Below are positions 33,720-45,549 of a stretch of 64,000 nucleotides of DNA, in pieces (the first letter of the stretch is position 1; each line of letters begins with the position of its first letter). The notes under the pieces were generated by a model. It was not told the origin of the DNA. It worked only from the letters and a program-made list of their open reading frames with translations, and made no database searches. Location of the stretch: the NCBI GenBank assembly GCA_015178975.1, contig WHVD01000231.1, positions 41,744 to 105,743 of the forward strand, in the 5' to 3' direction. This stretch comes from Hysterangium stoloniferum (Eukaryota > Basidiomycota > Agaricomycetes > Hysterangiales > Hysterangiaceae). The position numbers were made by a program, and so were the translations under genes.

Positions 33720-34938
33720 CCTTGGCTGTTTGTCCCTTAGAAGAGTTTGCTTTTGCCAGCAGACATTCCAGGACTCGATGACTGGGTTTCCCACACAATA
33801 GACAGAGGTTGTTGTCCATACGATGTTGTCTTTCTTGTGGGGTCAATTTGCCATCGGGTCCGAGTTTGCCTGAGAGGTCAGGTTTTCCAGCTTGCTTGCC
33901 GGACTGTTGACCTTTGTTGTTGTCCTTGTTGTCCTTATTGTTGTTGTTGTTTGAAGACTTTTTATCGTTCTTCTTGTCAGATTGCGTAGAGTTGCTGGTT
34001 GATGAGTTGTTGTTGTTGTTTTTATTGGCTGTGGACTTGTTTACTTTGTCCGCAGAGGTCTCGCAGGCAACTTCTGCGCGACGTTCCCAATAACGTGCGT
34101 CCTCATTTTGAGCCTTGAGGTGCATATGGGACAGGGTTTTTGGCTTGCCATCTTCTCCTTTTGAGACTTCGTCTTTAAGGCAGGACGGCAGACCAGCATA
34201 GAATTGGTGGCGGAGAGCGGGATCGCCCCACTGACAACGAGCTGCAAGATTATTGAATTGGACGATGTAGTCCGTGATGCGCTGCGTGTCCTTCATACGA
34301 AGATTTGTGAGACTATTCACGGCTTCTCCTGTCTGGTCATATGGGCCAAAGTTGGTTTCAAGCTCCTCAACAAAAGCATCCCAATTTTCAAGCCAAAGCG
34401 GCTCATCCTCGGAAATCCCACTAAAAGCCGGTTTGAACCATTTCAATGCGGATCCTGACAAGTATGAAAGTGCATAGTTGACTTTTTGGGAGTCCATGGA
34501 GAATGCAGCGGCACGATCATGGAAATTGAAGCGACATTGCATGAGGAAAGTGGAGAGTTTGTTTGGGTTGGAACCCATGAAGGGTTCTGGAGCATTGACT
34601 TTTGACCATGGAGGTTCTTGTTCCTTTTTCTTTCATTCTTCAAGCAGGTGCATCATGAATTTATCTATAGTTCCTGCTAAAAATTCAGAAGTAGGATCCC
34701 TCAAATGCAGTCGTTGAACAGACGGAGGATCTTCGACACCTTTGCCCTTGTCGGGGCCCACGGATTCTTCCTCGTGCTCGGAGTCACCCTGGTCTTCTGG
34801 GACTTCTTCGTTACTGGCTTCCTCCATGGGTTCCAACTGGTTCGCAAGCATCTGGCTGGTATACAGAGTTAACGGGGAATGAAGAGTTGACAGTCCAGGT
34901 AATGATGCCTGTGCGCGTGTATTTCTTCTTGGTGGCAT
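33720..34938 (-). pseudogene. Element A gag (capsid and zinc knuckle)
   Basis: Starts MPPRRNTRAQASLPGLSTLH. An in-frame TGA near 34633 follows MMHLLEE, and the frame then continues into PFMGSNPNKLSTFLMQCRF, a capsid domain (FSMDSQKVNYALSYLSGSAL), and an Asn/Lys-rich linker with long N and K runs. The zinc knuckle is CLLCGKPSHRVLEC near 33780. Interrupted by the solo LTR just after GQTAKV. Confidence 0.87.
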
Positions 34939-34961
34939 AATGAAAACAATCTGCGAGTATT

Positions 34962-34972
34962 AGTCAGAAAAT
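34962..34972 (-). promoter_or_regulatory. Self-complementary primer-binding site of element A
   Basis: The plus strand reads AGTCAGAAAAT two bases inside the 5' LTR border. The LTR itself has the exact complement ATTTTCTGACT at 35288-35298, about 30 bases past its TATATAA box, where the transcript should start. An 11-base match of the RNA 5' end to the primer site is the arrangement known from the self-priming Tf1 retrotransposon. No tRNA-like TGG start is seen. Confidence 0.65.
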
Positions 34973-34974
34973 AC

Positions 34975-35793
34975 TGTTAGGATACACACACAGGCCGGGT
35001 CTCCGGAGAAACCCACGGGATATCCGGTAGGACTTGGCTTCAGCTTATAGGCTGCACCCTCGCTAGATCGTGTTGTCCAATTTCAAACGGACAGACGGGA
35101 ATCCCGGAGGGTCCGGGCGGGGTTCGTGGGTCGTAGGTCGTAGGTCGTAGGTCGTGAGTCGTGAGTGGAGATAGTCGAGAGAGATAGATGCGCCGGAGCC
35201 CGTGGGCTCCCACTAGTGTGAGCGGTCTGATAAGAGTAGGGTTTTAAGGCGGAAAATATATTAGATTACTGGGGGGAATCTAAGCTAATTTTCTGACTGG
35301 ATTGTATGTACAACATCTGCCAGTTTATATAGACCGTGGAATGCATGACATACTGAATCCAGTAATAATGAGACAAAACGAGCAAAACATAAAACGGGAA
35401 ATGTAAACACCAAGTTTGGTGTTAGGAATGGGACGGAACAGAGTGGAGTCCAAATCGTGACAAAGCATAACCCATAACGGGAAACGGAGCAGGAGTGGAG
35501 TCCTAAATCGTGACAGGTCATTTGACTAAAACGGGAACGGGGCTCGAGTAGAGCAGTGACGGGATTCTGAGCGGGGTCCAGTGACTGATGTGTGGGACGA
35601 AGATGGACATAGACAGAGACGGAGTCCGGGGGAAGTCCGGTGACTGATATGTGTTGTAATGAGGTCAAACGTAACGACTCTTGATGTAACGGAGTCCGGG
35701 TGGGAAATCCTATAAACAGACGATTGGTGCTTGTAGCGTGTGGGGGTGTATGGGTTAGTGCCCGGAGTCCAGCGGGATTGTCCGGTCGTAACA
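34975..35793 (-). repeat. 5' LTR of element A
   Basis: 819 bases, TGTTAGGATACAC to GGTCGTAACA on the plus strand, nearly identical to the left LTR apart from a deletion there and scattered changes. Contains the TATA motif near 35322 and the GGCTTCAGCTTATAGGCTGC block near 35037. Confidence 0.92.
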
Positions 35794-36019
35794 AATATGG
35801 AGAACTATTTTTGATGGTTTTTTTTTGATGATATAATTGTTTCAGAATAGATATCACTATTTAAAGATGGAGTTTTGTAAAAATAAGACTTTTATTAGTA
35901 AATATTTGAGATTATAGTAATTATAAACACCCTCCAAACATCACCTGAGTTGTGAGGCCTAATACTACCTTTTGAACAAGTTATACTACTCACTATCAAG
36001 TGTGCATACAGTAAGTGGC

Positions 36020-36348
36020 ACAACTTATTCAATGGTATTAAACCTCACAGCTCAGGGTATATTCATATACAATATATAGTATTAGTCCCACCAGCTTATA
36101 TACAAATCAAGGAAGAATTGAACAAAGGGGTGCCATTGCACTGATATTTCACTGAATATTACAGTAAATAGCATCTCATAAGGCCAACTATATACATAAA
36201 TATATAGACCTATAGTATATAGTACACACCTCAAATCATTTTGTCTTAATTGGGTCCCTTTCCTGAGATACAGCACAATTTGTCTGTGGGTTGAAAGCAG
36301 ACTTGCTTTTTAAACTTTGAACTCTGCCTTAGGTGCTCGGAACAGCTA
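36020..36348 (-). repeat. Right inverted terminal repeat of the foldback element
   Basis: Inverse partner of 26130-26440. The outer end reads GGTGCTCGGAACAGCTA on the plus strand. Confidence 0.7.
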
Positions 36349-36640
36349 TAATTGTATGAATTGGGTCCACTTACAATATTAATATTTATGCAGGCTTCAA
36401 AGCAAATACTGGGACCTGTCATGTCCCTAAGGCTGCCCAATGTTACATGTGGATGAGACCTCAAGGCAATTGTCAATCAATCCTATAGCCATTCTATCTG
36501 GAAAGTAACATTGTCCACTAATACACTTGGTTATAATTCTTTATATGATTTTATCTTCATTCTAAGTGTTAATTTCCCATTTTCCAACTTGTGAGGCAAT
36601 CAGATAGAGGCATGAACCACATGGGAAGCTTTCATGGAGC
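36349..36640 (+). pseudogene. Decayed duplicate of the EME1 3' region, part 2
   Basis: Continues the fragment broken at 26129: last intron, last exon (GCTTCAAAGCAAATACTGGG) and 3' flank, with CpG-to-TpG type changes against 20100-20350. The end near 36640 loses similarity. Confidence 0.8.
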
Positions 36641-36688
36641 AGGGTAGAATGGATGGGGAGCTTTACGGGAGCATCTTGGATGAAGACT

Positions 36689-37415
36689 GTTAAGAACTGA
36701 AAACTGACTAAATGTCGGTGGCCGACGGGGACCGATCGGAAGGACTTGGCTTCAGCTTATGTGCTGCGCCCTCGCAAATATCCGTAGGGTGTCCTTAGAT
36801 TTCGGAGGGGCGAAGACTAATCCTAAGAAGTACCTTTCGGCGAGATACCGATCGGAACCGAAGGACAAGTCGAGTGTTGGGCCAAGTGGGTCGGGGCCAA
36901 AAGTGGGCGAGCGCACGCGAAGGCGGATAGGACAATTCTTAGTATGAGACTGTTGCAGATGTAGGAGGGTATTCTGAGTCGATATTCTGATTGCCTAGTA
37001 ACTACAACTACAGCGGGTTCATATACAAGTAACAGGCATCTAGAAAATACTAATGGGGAGGAAGGTGGAAAACAGCATTAACAATAAGCTTGACTAGGAA
37101 CGGGAAGTTTATGATTAGTTCGGAGGCCGATGATAACCGAGAGCGAAATTATGATAAAAGGAAATAGTTCAAGGACTACAAAAATAGATAGACATATGTG
37201 AAACATAGAGTGGAACAGATCAACATACTGAAAGGGACGTATCAAAGCATAATCAGACAGAAAGGCGTAGTCAGGTTTGATTGACCGGAAAGGCATACGT
37301 CAGCATCAGGGACCCGACGGCGTCCGAGATCTCATCTTGATTAAAGACAAGACATCTACGACAATATACCATCGGGGGCTGTCGGCATGCGAAGGGTTGC
37401 GACACAGTCGTAACA
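36689..37415. mobile_element. LTR of a related chromovirus family (solo or remnant)
   Basis: Starts TGTTAAGAACTG and ends CAGTCGTAACA. Contains the same GGCTTCAGCTTATGTGCTGC block as the LTRs of elements A and B but is otherwise different. No matching flanking duplication, and it abuts an LTR-D fragment, so one side has been lost. Confidence 0.6.
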
Positions 37416-38936
37416 TTAGTTACCAAAATGTATATATGTAAGGAGGGCCAGAAATCCGCAATAAAATAACTTACCTCACATATTTTACAGCACAGCTCAG
37501 AAGCTTATCTCATCATCCTAAGGACAATAATAGCCTTAGTCTGATATACTAACTGCAAGCACCTACACTTGCAGAATCTAAAACTCTTTGTCAGCACTCT
37601 TGAACTTAGCTAATCATCTAAGTTCCCCAGCCTCACAGCTATCCTTTAGGCTTATTAAATACATAATAAACCTAATATGTATTCTTACTGAAATCCCTGC
37701 CAACACTTAAATTATTCAAGGCCCATCCCTAAGTTTATTGAATTAATCAAGTACAAGCACTCAATTAATCCAATACAAATTATTGTCTCTGTTAATAAAT
37801 TATTTAACACCTTGTTAAATATCTATTAATAGTTACAAATAGGCGAACAAGAAACTGAAGCTTTATACCAATTCTCTGCCAAGTTACTGTGCATATATTC
37901 AGCTTCTAGCTGTTACGACCGGACAATCCCGCTGGACTCCGGGAACTAACCCATACGCCCCCACGCGCTACAAGCGCCAATCGTCTGTTTATAGGATTTC
38001 CCACCTGGACTCCGTCATGTCAAGACTCGTTACGTTCGACCTCATTACGACACATATCAGTTACCGGACTTCCCCCGGACTCCGTCTCTGTCTATGTCCG
38101 TCTTCGTCCCACACATCAGTCAGTGGTCCCCACTCAGAATCCCATCACCGCTCTAATCGAGCCCCATTCCTGTTTTAGTCAAATGACCTGTCACAATTTA
38201 GGACTCCGCTCCCGCTCCATTTCCTGTTATGGGTTATGCTTTGTCACGATTTGGACTCCGCTCCGTTCCGTCCCATTCCTAACACCAAACTTGGTGTTTA
38301 CATTTCCCGTTTTATGTTTTGTTAGTTTCATTTCATCATTACTGGATTTAGTATGTTATTCACTCCATGGTCTATATAAACTGGCAGATGTTGTACATAC
38401 AATCCAGTCAGAAAATTAGCTTAGATTCCCCCCAGTAATCTAATATATTTTCCGCTCTAAAAACCCTACTCTTATCAGACCGCTCATACTAGTTGGAGCC
38501 CACGGGCTCCAGCGCATCTACCTCTCTCAACTCTCTCGACTCACGACTCACGACCTCCGACCTCCGACCTACGAACCCCTCCCGGACTCCCCAGGATTCC
38601 CGTCCATTTGAAATTGGACAACACGATCTAGCGAGGGTGCAGCCTATAAGCTGAAGCCAAGTCCTACCAGATATCCCACGGGTTTCTCCGGAATCCCGGC
38701 CTGTGTGTGTATCCTAACACTAGCCAGCTGTTTATTTGCTAAAAGAGTCATACACAATTCTATTGATCCTTTCAATAATCAAAATAAGCATTGATTTTAG
38801 TTGTTTAAGCTTAATAGCACAACTAATTAATCTATCAGTATTTAAATTACTGGACTTTTACTTGTTTTATTGTTGAAGCTCTGTGACACTATAGCATTTA
38901 TTGAGCTATCTGAGAGAAACCCCTAAATACATTACA
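37416..38936 (+). repeat. Partial LTR of the element D family, split by a solo LTR
   Basis: 37416-37910 and 38720-38936 match the right part of the LTR at 51571-52894 (AAGGACAATAATAGCCTTAG, TTTGCTAAAAGAGTCATACA), ending ATACATTACA. The first half of the LTR is missing at the left border. Confidence 0.8.
37911..38719. mobile_element. Solo LTR of the element A family, inverted
   Basis: TGTTACGACCGG to TATCCTAACA, with the 5-base duplication CTAGC on both sides (37906-37910 and 38720-38724). Inserted in the element D type LTR. CpG sites are well kept, so it is a recent insertion. Confidence 0.9.
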
Positions 38937-38979
38937 GGTCCAGGTGGTTCTAGATGGGAGAATAGTCTCTGTGAGGTTT

Positions 38980-39388
38980 ACATAAGGTCTGAAGGAGAGT
39001 CTGGTGAATGCCAAGGCAGCGATCCTTCTGGGTGCAAAGGGATGTTGGTTATGGAAGTTATGTATTTACTAATTTTTTTAGAACCTTTGAGATTATCAGC
39101 AGGTTCCATGTACTTTTATCCTTTCCATTTTACCAAATAATGTAAATTCCCCCTTATCAATCTACTGTCCTTGATATATTCAACCTCCCATTCAGGGGTT
39201 TCTCCTTTAATAGCTGGAGGGGGCCTAACTGGTGCATGTTTCCCTTCAATGGTATCCTCAAGAAAAGATCTAAGTTTGGCTACATTGAAGACTGGGTGGA
39301 TTTTTACAGAGGAAGGTAATTTCAATTCATAGGCATTGGGACCAACCACTTTAGTGACTTTAAAGGGTCCATATCTTTTGTCCTCCAA
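38980..39388 (-). pseudogene. Element G: chromodomain region
   Basis: KRYGPFKVTKVVGPNAYELK, PVFNVAKLRSFLED, WEVEYIKDSRL and NLHYLVKWKG, followed in a shifted frame by TWEPADNLKGSKKIS. Typical integrase C-terminus plus chromodomain. Confidence 0.82.
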
Positions 39389-39945
39389 CTTTCTGGATGC
39401 CTATCTGTTTGAATGTCCCTGCCTTCTAGCCACACTTTGTCTCCTACCCTGTAAGTATCTGCCTCTCTTCTAGATTGGTCATAGTACCTCGCCATGGCAT
39501 CAGCAGCTCTGTAGAGTGCAGCTTCTGCTTCTTTCCTTGCTTCCTGCATGTCTTTGACAAACTGCTCTACAGACTTTATTTTGCTGCATCTGAAAGGCTC
39601 AGTTCCTAATCTAGGATGTTTCCCACTATTCAGGATAAATGGTGTCTCCCTGGTGGATGCTTGAATCCTGTTATTATGACAGAATTCTGGCAGAGACAAC
39701 CATTCTGCCCAATTATCCAACCTATGGTTGACAAAGAGCCTGAGATATTGTTCTACCTCTTGATTTACTCTTTCAGTCTGACCATCTTTTTGAGGGTGGT
39801 AGGCTGTGGAGGTTGCCACTTTGATCCCTAAGATAGAATTTAGCTCTTGTGTGAATTTTGAGACAAAATGGGGTCCTCTATCACTAATAATCTGTAAGGG
39901 GAGACCATGGAGCTTCCATACATTATCTCTATAAAGCCTGGCCAT
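39322..39945 (-). pseudogene. Element G: integrase core
   Basis: LQIISDRGPHFVSKF, STAYHPQKDGQTERVNQEVE and a C-terminal helix (YYDQSRREADTYRVGDKVWL). The zinc-binding part and the first catalytic Asp are missing through the deletion near 40040. Confidence 0.83.
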
Positions 39946-40041
39946 GCCTTCTGAAGTGATTTAGTCTGTAGTGGGTAGCACATGAATCATTTTGCTAAGT
40001 CTGTCCACTACTACCATAATGGTACCAGTCCAGAAGATCAT

Positions 40042-40404
40042 TCAGACCCTGATACACTTTCCAGGAAATACTCTGTGGAGTCTCTGGGAATGGATCTTCA
40101 CATCTGTCCAGATCTGAAAAGAGTGACTGCTTCCTTCTAGATAGTGCCTCCACTCATCCAGAGCTCTAATAATAGCCAGCATTTCTTTATCATGGATTTT
40201 GTAATTCCTTTCTACTTGACTCAGACTTTTGGAAAGGAAAGCCACAGGTTGCCACTTTCCATCTGACCCTTCCTGAGACAAAACAGCACCAGTTGCAAAG
40301 TCAGAACTATCTTGTCTGTAGGGCTTGTTGTCATCAGGGAAGATAAGAATTGGGGATGAAGTGACTCGGTCTTTCAAGGCTTGAAAAGCAGTTTTCTCTT
40401 CCAA
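40042..40404 (-). pseudogene. Element G: RNase H (truncated)
   Basis: KPYRQDSSDFATGAVLSQEG, NYKIHDKEMLAIIRALDEWR and HYLEGSSHSFQIWTD, after which the frame leaves the domain. The first D is preserved as DSSDF, where the family usually has TDASD. Confidence 0.78.
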
Positions 40405-40434
40405 AGTCCATTTCCAGGGTGTGTCCTTGTTAAG

Positions 40435-41363
40435 TTATGAAAGGGTCTGGCAAGGCCTGCAAAGTCCTGGATAAATCTTCCATAAAAGTTTACAAAGCCA
40501 AGGAAAGACTGTCTCTTTTACAGTAGTAGGTTCAGGCCATTTGGAAACACCTTCTATCTTTACTGGATCCATGGAGATGCAGCCATGTGAAATGATCAGT
40601 CCAAGATATTCAATCTTTTCCTTTTCAAATTCACATTTTTCTGCCTTTAAGTATAACTTATTTTTCTCCAAAATATCCAGAACACTTTTGACTGCTTCCC
40701 TGTGTTTTTCAAGGGTCTCTGTGAAGATAAGGATATCATCCATGTAGACAATGACAACCTGTCCATCAATCAGTTCTATTAACAGATCATTCATCATAAT
40801 CTGAAAGGTAGCAGGACTGTTGGTGAGACCAAAGAACATGACTAGTGGTTCAAATAGTCCTCTATTGGTCCTAAATGATGCCTTCCATTCATCTCCTTTC
40901 TTTATCCTGACATTGTTATAACCCCATCTGATATCTTTGGTGAAGTATTTGGCTTTCTTCAACTTGCTGATAATGGCAGATATAAGTGGCAGGGGATAGG
41001 AATTCTTAATTGTTATGTCATTTAGTTTCCTATAATCCTGAACCAGCCTCAGGGATCCATCCTTCTTTTTGACAAAAAACACTGGAGAGCCATGGGAGAT
41101 TTGGAGGGTTGGATCCTGCCACTTTTGAGGTTCTCCTCTAGAAAAGCATCTAACTCCTTTTGTTCATTTGGTGCTAAGGGATAAAGCTTAGTTCTGAAAG
41201 GTTCTGACCCAGGTTTTAGTTCAATGGCATGATCCCAGGGTTTCCTGTCAGGTAATATGTCAAAGGAATCTTTGGAGAACTCCTCCTTAAATTGGTGGTA
41301 ACAACTGGGGACTAAATCCTCAAAGGCTTTCTTCTGGTCCTGTTTATGAGATTCTTCTGCCAA
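40435..41363 (-). pseudogene. Element G: reverse transcriptase
   Basis: [16 protein letters not shown], then a shift to [37 protein letters not shown] and the catalytic YMDDILIF. Two frames cover the domain, joined near 41060. Confidence 0.86.
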
Positions 41364-41710
41364 CTTCTGAGATACAGTAGAAGTAGCATTGACATGAGCT
41401 TGAGGATAGATAGTTGTAGCCCAGATCCTATCACTGTCTTCAATCTCTGACTGGTCATCTTCCTCTCCTCCTCATCATCTTCAGTCTCAATGAGACTAGG
41501 GAGTTTACTCTTAAATTCTGCTGCCTTCTTCTGCCTCTTCCTCCTAATTCTCCTAACTTCTACAGGACATTGAGATGGACACCTGGTAAAGTGAACTTCT
41601 CCAGTTCTCCAATTTATTTCTGGGTTGTGTTGGTATAACCAAGTGTGTCCAATAATAGCAGACTTATTCCCTAGATCACATACAGCAAAGGTGGCTTTTT
41701 GTGTATGGTT

Positions 41711-42127
41711 TTAGAATATCATTGTTAAATGTACCTCCTCTTGGATAGATCCTCCATGATTCAGTGTTCCATCAACATTGTAGACTGGAACAGCTCTAGG
41801 GAGCTTGACAGTGTTAAGGTTATGATACTCCACAAATTTGTTATCCAGAAGAAGACCTGTGGCTCCAGAATCAAGGAGGGCTGTAACAGAGATTCTGGTC
41901 CCTGTATCTAGTGTCCTGAGAACAACTGGAAGGTGTGTAGAAGTTGTGGGATGGGTGCTTCTAATGAAAATCTTTTGTGGGAGAATTTCTGAGTGTGATG
42001 TTGCTGACATGAGTTTGGCTTCAGTGTTTAGAGAGCCTGATTGAGATGGGGTAGTATCTAGCAGACTATCTAGCACACTAAATTTGTTGCTCCATTGGGA
42101 TATGTCTTTCACCAATGGTGCCTTCAA
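41711..42127 (-). pseudogene. Element G: retropepsin-like protease
   Basis: VTALLDSGATGLLLDNKFV carries the DSGA active site. A stop truncates it on the left. Confidence 0.8.
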
Positions 42128-42132
42128 AAATC

Positions 42133-43049
42133 CTACTTTTTCTCCTCAATCCCCTTCCTCTCCTTCTCTATTTCCTCCTTCATATATGCCTTGAGGGTAT
42201 CATAATCCATACAATTAATGTCCATGTTGGACTTGCACTGATTGGCCTTGTGCCCTGGTTTCCTACATTTGAAACAAATAATGGGTTTAACAGACTTCCA
42301 ACCTGAATCAACCTCCATAGGTACAATCTCAGATTGTTTGACATTCTGAGCTGCTAGACTGGAGGGATTAGGAAGGTTGTTCTGCTGAGGTGGGACTGGC
42401 CTTTGGGGCTTGGAGAGCAGGCCAGAATTTTTCTTGCTAGCTTCTCTTTGCCTCCATTGCCTATCCAACTTTGTGGCCCAGTCAAACCACCCTTTCAAGG
42501 TAGTAGGCATTTCTGGGAGTGCATATATCCTGTCTACCAAGGCAGAATTGAGGCCCTGCTCAAACTTTTCAATGAGAGCAGCATCATTGTACAGAGTATC
42601 CTCCTTTAATTGCCTAAACTTGGCAATATATTCCTCAGCACTCTGTGAACCTTGTTTGAGTTGGTTCATCCTGTGTCTGGCTGTGCTGGCAGGATTAGGA
42701 TCTCCAAATGTCTGTTTTAACTCTTTTAGGAAATCTTCCCAAGTGGAGTCAATAGTCCCTCTGGTAGAATGCTCCTTTACTTTGAGCCTGGTTTAGCAGT
42801 CCCTCCTTTCATGTAAGATAGTGCAAAGATTATCCTATCAGAGTCATCCTGCATTCTCTTCCCATAAAAGTAAAGGGAGAGTTGTGTGACAAGGTTGTCT
42901 GTTTTCTGTTGTGAGCCATCAAAAGAATCTGGAGTGGCTATGAAAGACTGTCTAAGCTGCGGCATCTGAATAATCTTCTGCTGCAGTTCTTCAATAGAAG
43001 GGGTAGGGCTATCCATGGTATCTGTAAAAAAAAGACAGGTGGGGTCCAA
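42133..43049 (-). pseudogene. Element G: gag with zinc knuckle
   Basis: Capsid helices (QSAEEYIAKFRQLKEDTLYN, DRIYALPEMPTTLKGWFDWA) and zinc knuckle CFKCRKPGHKANQC near 42250. The N-terminal part (SFIATPDSFDGSQQKTDNLV) is separated by a frameshift near 42780. Confidence 0.83.
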
Positions 43050-43390
43050 TAAGGTGGGATGTACTGGTCTGCCTCAGGAGTGTGTGTGGAGAAGAAAACT
43101 AGCTACAAAAGTGTCCTAGGTCTGACTAATGTAACTATTGTAAACTAAAAAAAGACTAGCTAACTACTGAACACCCAGTTGTTAGCACTCTGGCTTATTC
43201 CCAGAATCACAGGGATGACTACCTGGATATTTTCTGGAGAACTAAAGGCTGCTTTGTACAAGGATCAGCCCCAACAGTTGGTGTTCCTATTTACTAAAGT
43301 CACACACACTATAAGGGAGACTTGTTGACAGTACACAGAGTCTGAGAGGTTGATAGGATAGAGGAAAGGGAATTGGATGTGAGGAGTTGT

Positions 43391-43494
<104 letters not shown>

Positions 43495-44107
43495 ATGGTA
43501 GAGTTGTTCAGAGAGTTTCAATCCTCTGTTAGGGCAACACTAACAAGGCTACCAAAACACAAAAAGAAACAAGAGGGAGGGCAATATAAGGAGTAGAAGA
43601 ATAGAAGTTCTAATGACTTAAGAATATCACACTTGTATTTAGTGGAAATCCTAAGAGATTGAAACTGGGGTCTAACTATGTACATCTTATGGTATTTATA
43701 CTAAAGGGAAAACTAAATAAAATTCTTATTGAATGTTCAAACCTTAGAAGAAAAGTAAAATAAAGTTAAGTTTTACATTTGACATATGATTGACATTGTG
43801 TGGCCATGAACAATCTTGTGAACCATTTTGTGTTCATGTGACATCACGTGGGCACTTTGTGACATGTGACACATGACAAATAAACAAAACAAAACAAAAA
43901 TAAAATATATGAGCCCTGACAGAAACCCTCCATGAGCCTGCCCATCCCTTAACAGGACCCTATCATTTCACATAACTTTCATAAAATGGTGAAAAGATTC
44001 TAGCAGATGCCCTAGCATACACTTTCATATTCCCAAGTATTACATAATATTGATGGAAATTGGTGTCACAGTGAATATTTAAAAATAACCAATCATTGGG
44101 ACAGTTG

Positions 44108-44578
44108 TGTCCTGTTACAGCCTGTTATGGCGTGTTCCCAAATATCATTAATATCTGATATTATCTGAAACATTCCAACATTCATCCCAAGTCTCTGATA
44201 CAACATCTGTCTCAGCATCTGACCCCAACTTCCAACTATGGAACACTCACAGTTCCCATACTTCTGGATGTTATCCTTGTTCCACATATGGTAACTTGTT
44301 GGTTGGCAGGTATTCACTCGTTTATTTATTGTATTCCCATTTTGGAATAAATTCCATTTCCATCTTATTATGATCTTAATTTGTAGTACAATAACAAGAT
44401 GATCTATATTAGTTTCCGCAAATTGTACTTTACTTTAGATCTGATATTGACTTAGTTTCCTATTCCCTCTTTCTCTCTGTATGCTCAATATTCGGAACTC
44501 TTCAGAACTCTGAATATCTGTACCCTCTGGTGTAAATCCCTTTTCTGAAATTAAGGACTTCTGAGTGTTTGTGTAGAG
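44108..44578. repeat. Inverted, 5'-partial LTR of the element B family
   Basis: Matches the inverse of 55650-56079 (TTGTAGTACAATAACAAGA, TATTCGGAACTCTT, TATTCACTCGTTT), CpG-poor. Cut at 44578 by an element A type LTR. Confidence 0.72.
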
Positions 44579-45399
44579 TGTTAGGATACACACACAGGCC
44601 GGGTCTCCGGAGAAACCCACGGGATATCCAGTAGGACTTGGCTTCAGCTTATAGGCTGTGCCCTCGCTAGATCGTGTTGTCCAATTTCAAACGGACAGAT
44701 GGGAATCCCGGGGAGTCCGGGCGGGGTTCGTGGGTCGTAAGTCGTAGGTTGTAGGTCATGAGTCGTGAGTCGAGATAGTTGAGAGAGATAGATGCGCCGG
44801 AGCCTGTGGGCTCCGACTAGTGCGAGCGGTCTGATAAGAGTAGGGTTTTAGAGAGGAAAATATATTAGATTACTGGGGGGGAATCTAAGCTAATTTTCTG
44901 ACTGGATTGTATGTACAACATCTGCCAGTTTAAATAGACCGTGGAATGCATAACATACCGAATCCGGTAATAATAAGACGGAACGAGCAAAACATAAAAC
45001 GGGAAATGTAAACACCAAGTTTGGTGTTAGGAACGGGACGGAACGGAGCGGAGTCCGAAATCGTGACAAAGCATAACCTATAATGGGAAACGGAGCGGGA
45101 GCGGAGTCCTAAATCGTGACAGGTCATTTGACTAAAACGGAAACGGGGCTCGAGTAGAGCGGTGACGGGATTCTAAGCGGGGACCGGTGACTGATGCGTG
45201 GGACGAAGACGGACATAGATAGAGACGGGGTCCGGGGGCAGTCCGGTGACTGATATGTGTCATATTGAGGTCGAACGTAACTAGTCTTGACGTAATGGAG
45301 TCTGGGCGGGAAATCCTATAAACAGACGATTGGTGCTTGTAGTGCATGGGGGCATACGGGTTAGTGCCCGGAGTCCAGCGGGATTGTCCGGTCGTAACA
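44579..45399. mobile_element. LTR of the element A family
   Basis: TGTTAGGATACACACACAGG to GTCCGGTCGTAACA, close to the LTRs of element A. No flanking duplication. The right neighbour is a pol fragment in opposite orientation, so the locus was rearranged after insertion. Confidence 0.88.
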
Positions 45400-45545
45400 C
45401 ATGGAAGGATCATTATGGATATTGAGAAATTACATCAAGATATTCTATTGGCAATTCTTCTAGACCTGATCACCAAGGCACATCTTGATAACCCCATGGA
45501 CCCTGGTCAACCTTGTTGGTCTTAAGACCATTCTGGTCTTATTTA
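45400..45545 (+). pseudogene. Short pol fragment of the element A type
   Basis: ATTATGGATATTGAGAAATT and following bases match the inverse of about 30690-30840 (frame MDIEKLHQDIL of the RNase H-integrase link). Orientation is opposite to that expected from the adjacent LTR. Confidence 0.78.
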
Positions 45546-45549
45546 ACTT

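Larger units (their letters stand above)
27212..35793 (-). mobile_element. Element A: Ty3/Gypsy chromovirus LTR retrotransposon, full length but inactivated
   Basis: Two LTRs (27212-27961 and 34975-35793) start TG and end CA and are flanked by the 5-base duplication AATAT (27207-27211 and 35794-35798). On the minus strand the order is gag, protease, reverse transcriptase, RNase H, integrase, chromodomain, as in chromoviruses. Disruptions: a TGA in gag near 34633, a TAG in the reverse transcriptase near 31862, frameshifts near 32530, 30525 and 29850, and a solo LTR inside gag. The left LTR lacks a segment of about 60 bases present in the right one. An antisense gene occupies the space between chromodomain and left LTR. 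Confidence 0.92.
26130..36348. mobile_element. Foldback-type DNA element with long inverted ends, containing LTR element A
   Basis: The left end (CAGCTGTTCCAAGTACCTAA) and the right end (inverted: TAGCTGTTCCGAGCACCTAA) are inverted repeats of at least 300 bases. They sit exactly where the EME1 duplicate is interrupted, with TA at both outer borders (GGTTA on the left, TAATTG on the right, against GGTTAATCG in the intact gene). No transposase is visible, so it is either non-autonomous or has lost it. LTR element A was inserted inside it later. Confidence 0.6.

Noticed and set aside
44579-45399. Solo LTR with target duplication
   Set aside because: The flanks (TAGAG and CATGG) do not match and an inverted pol fragment adjoins it, so it is called an LTR only.
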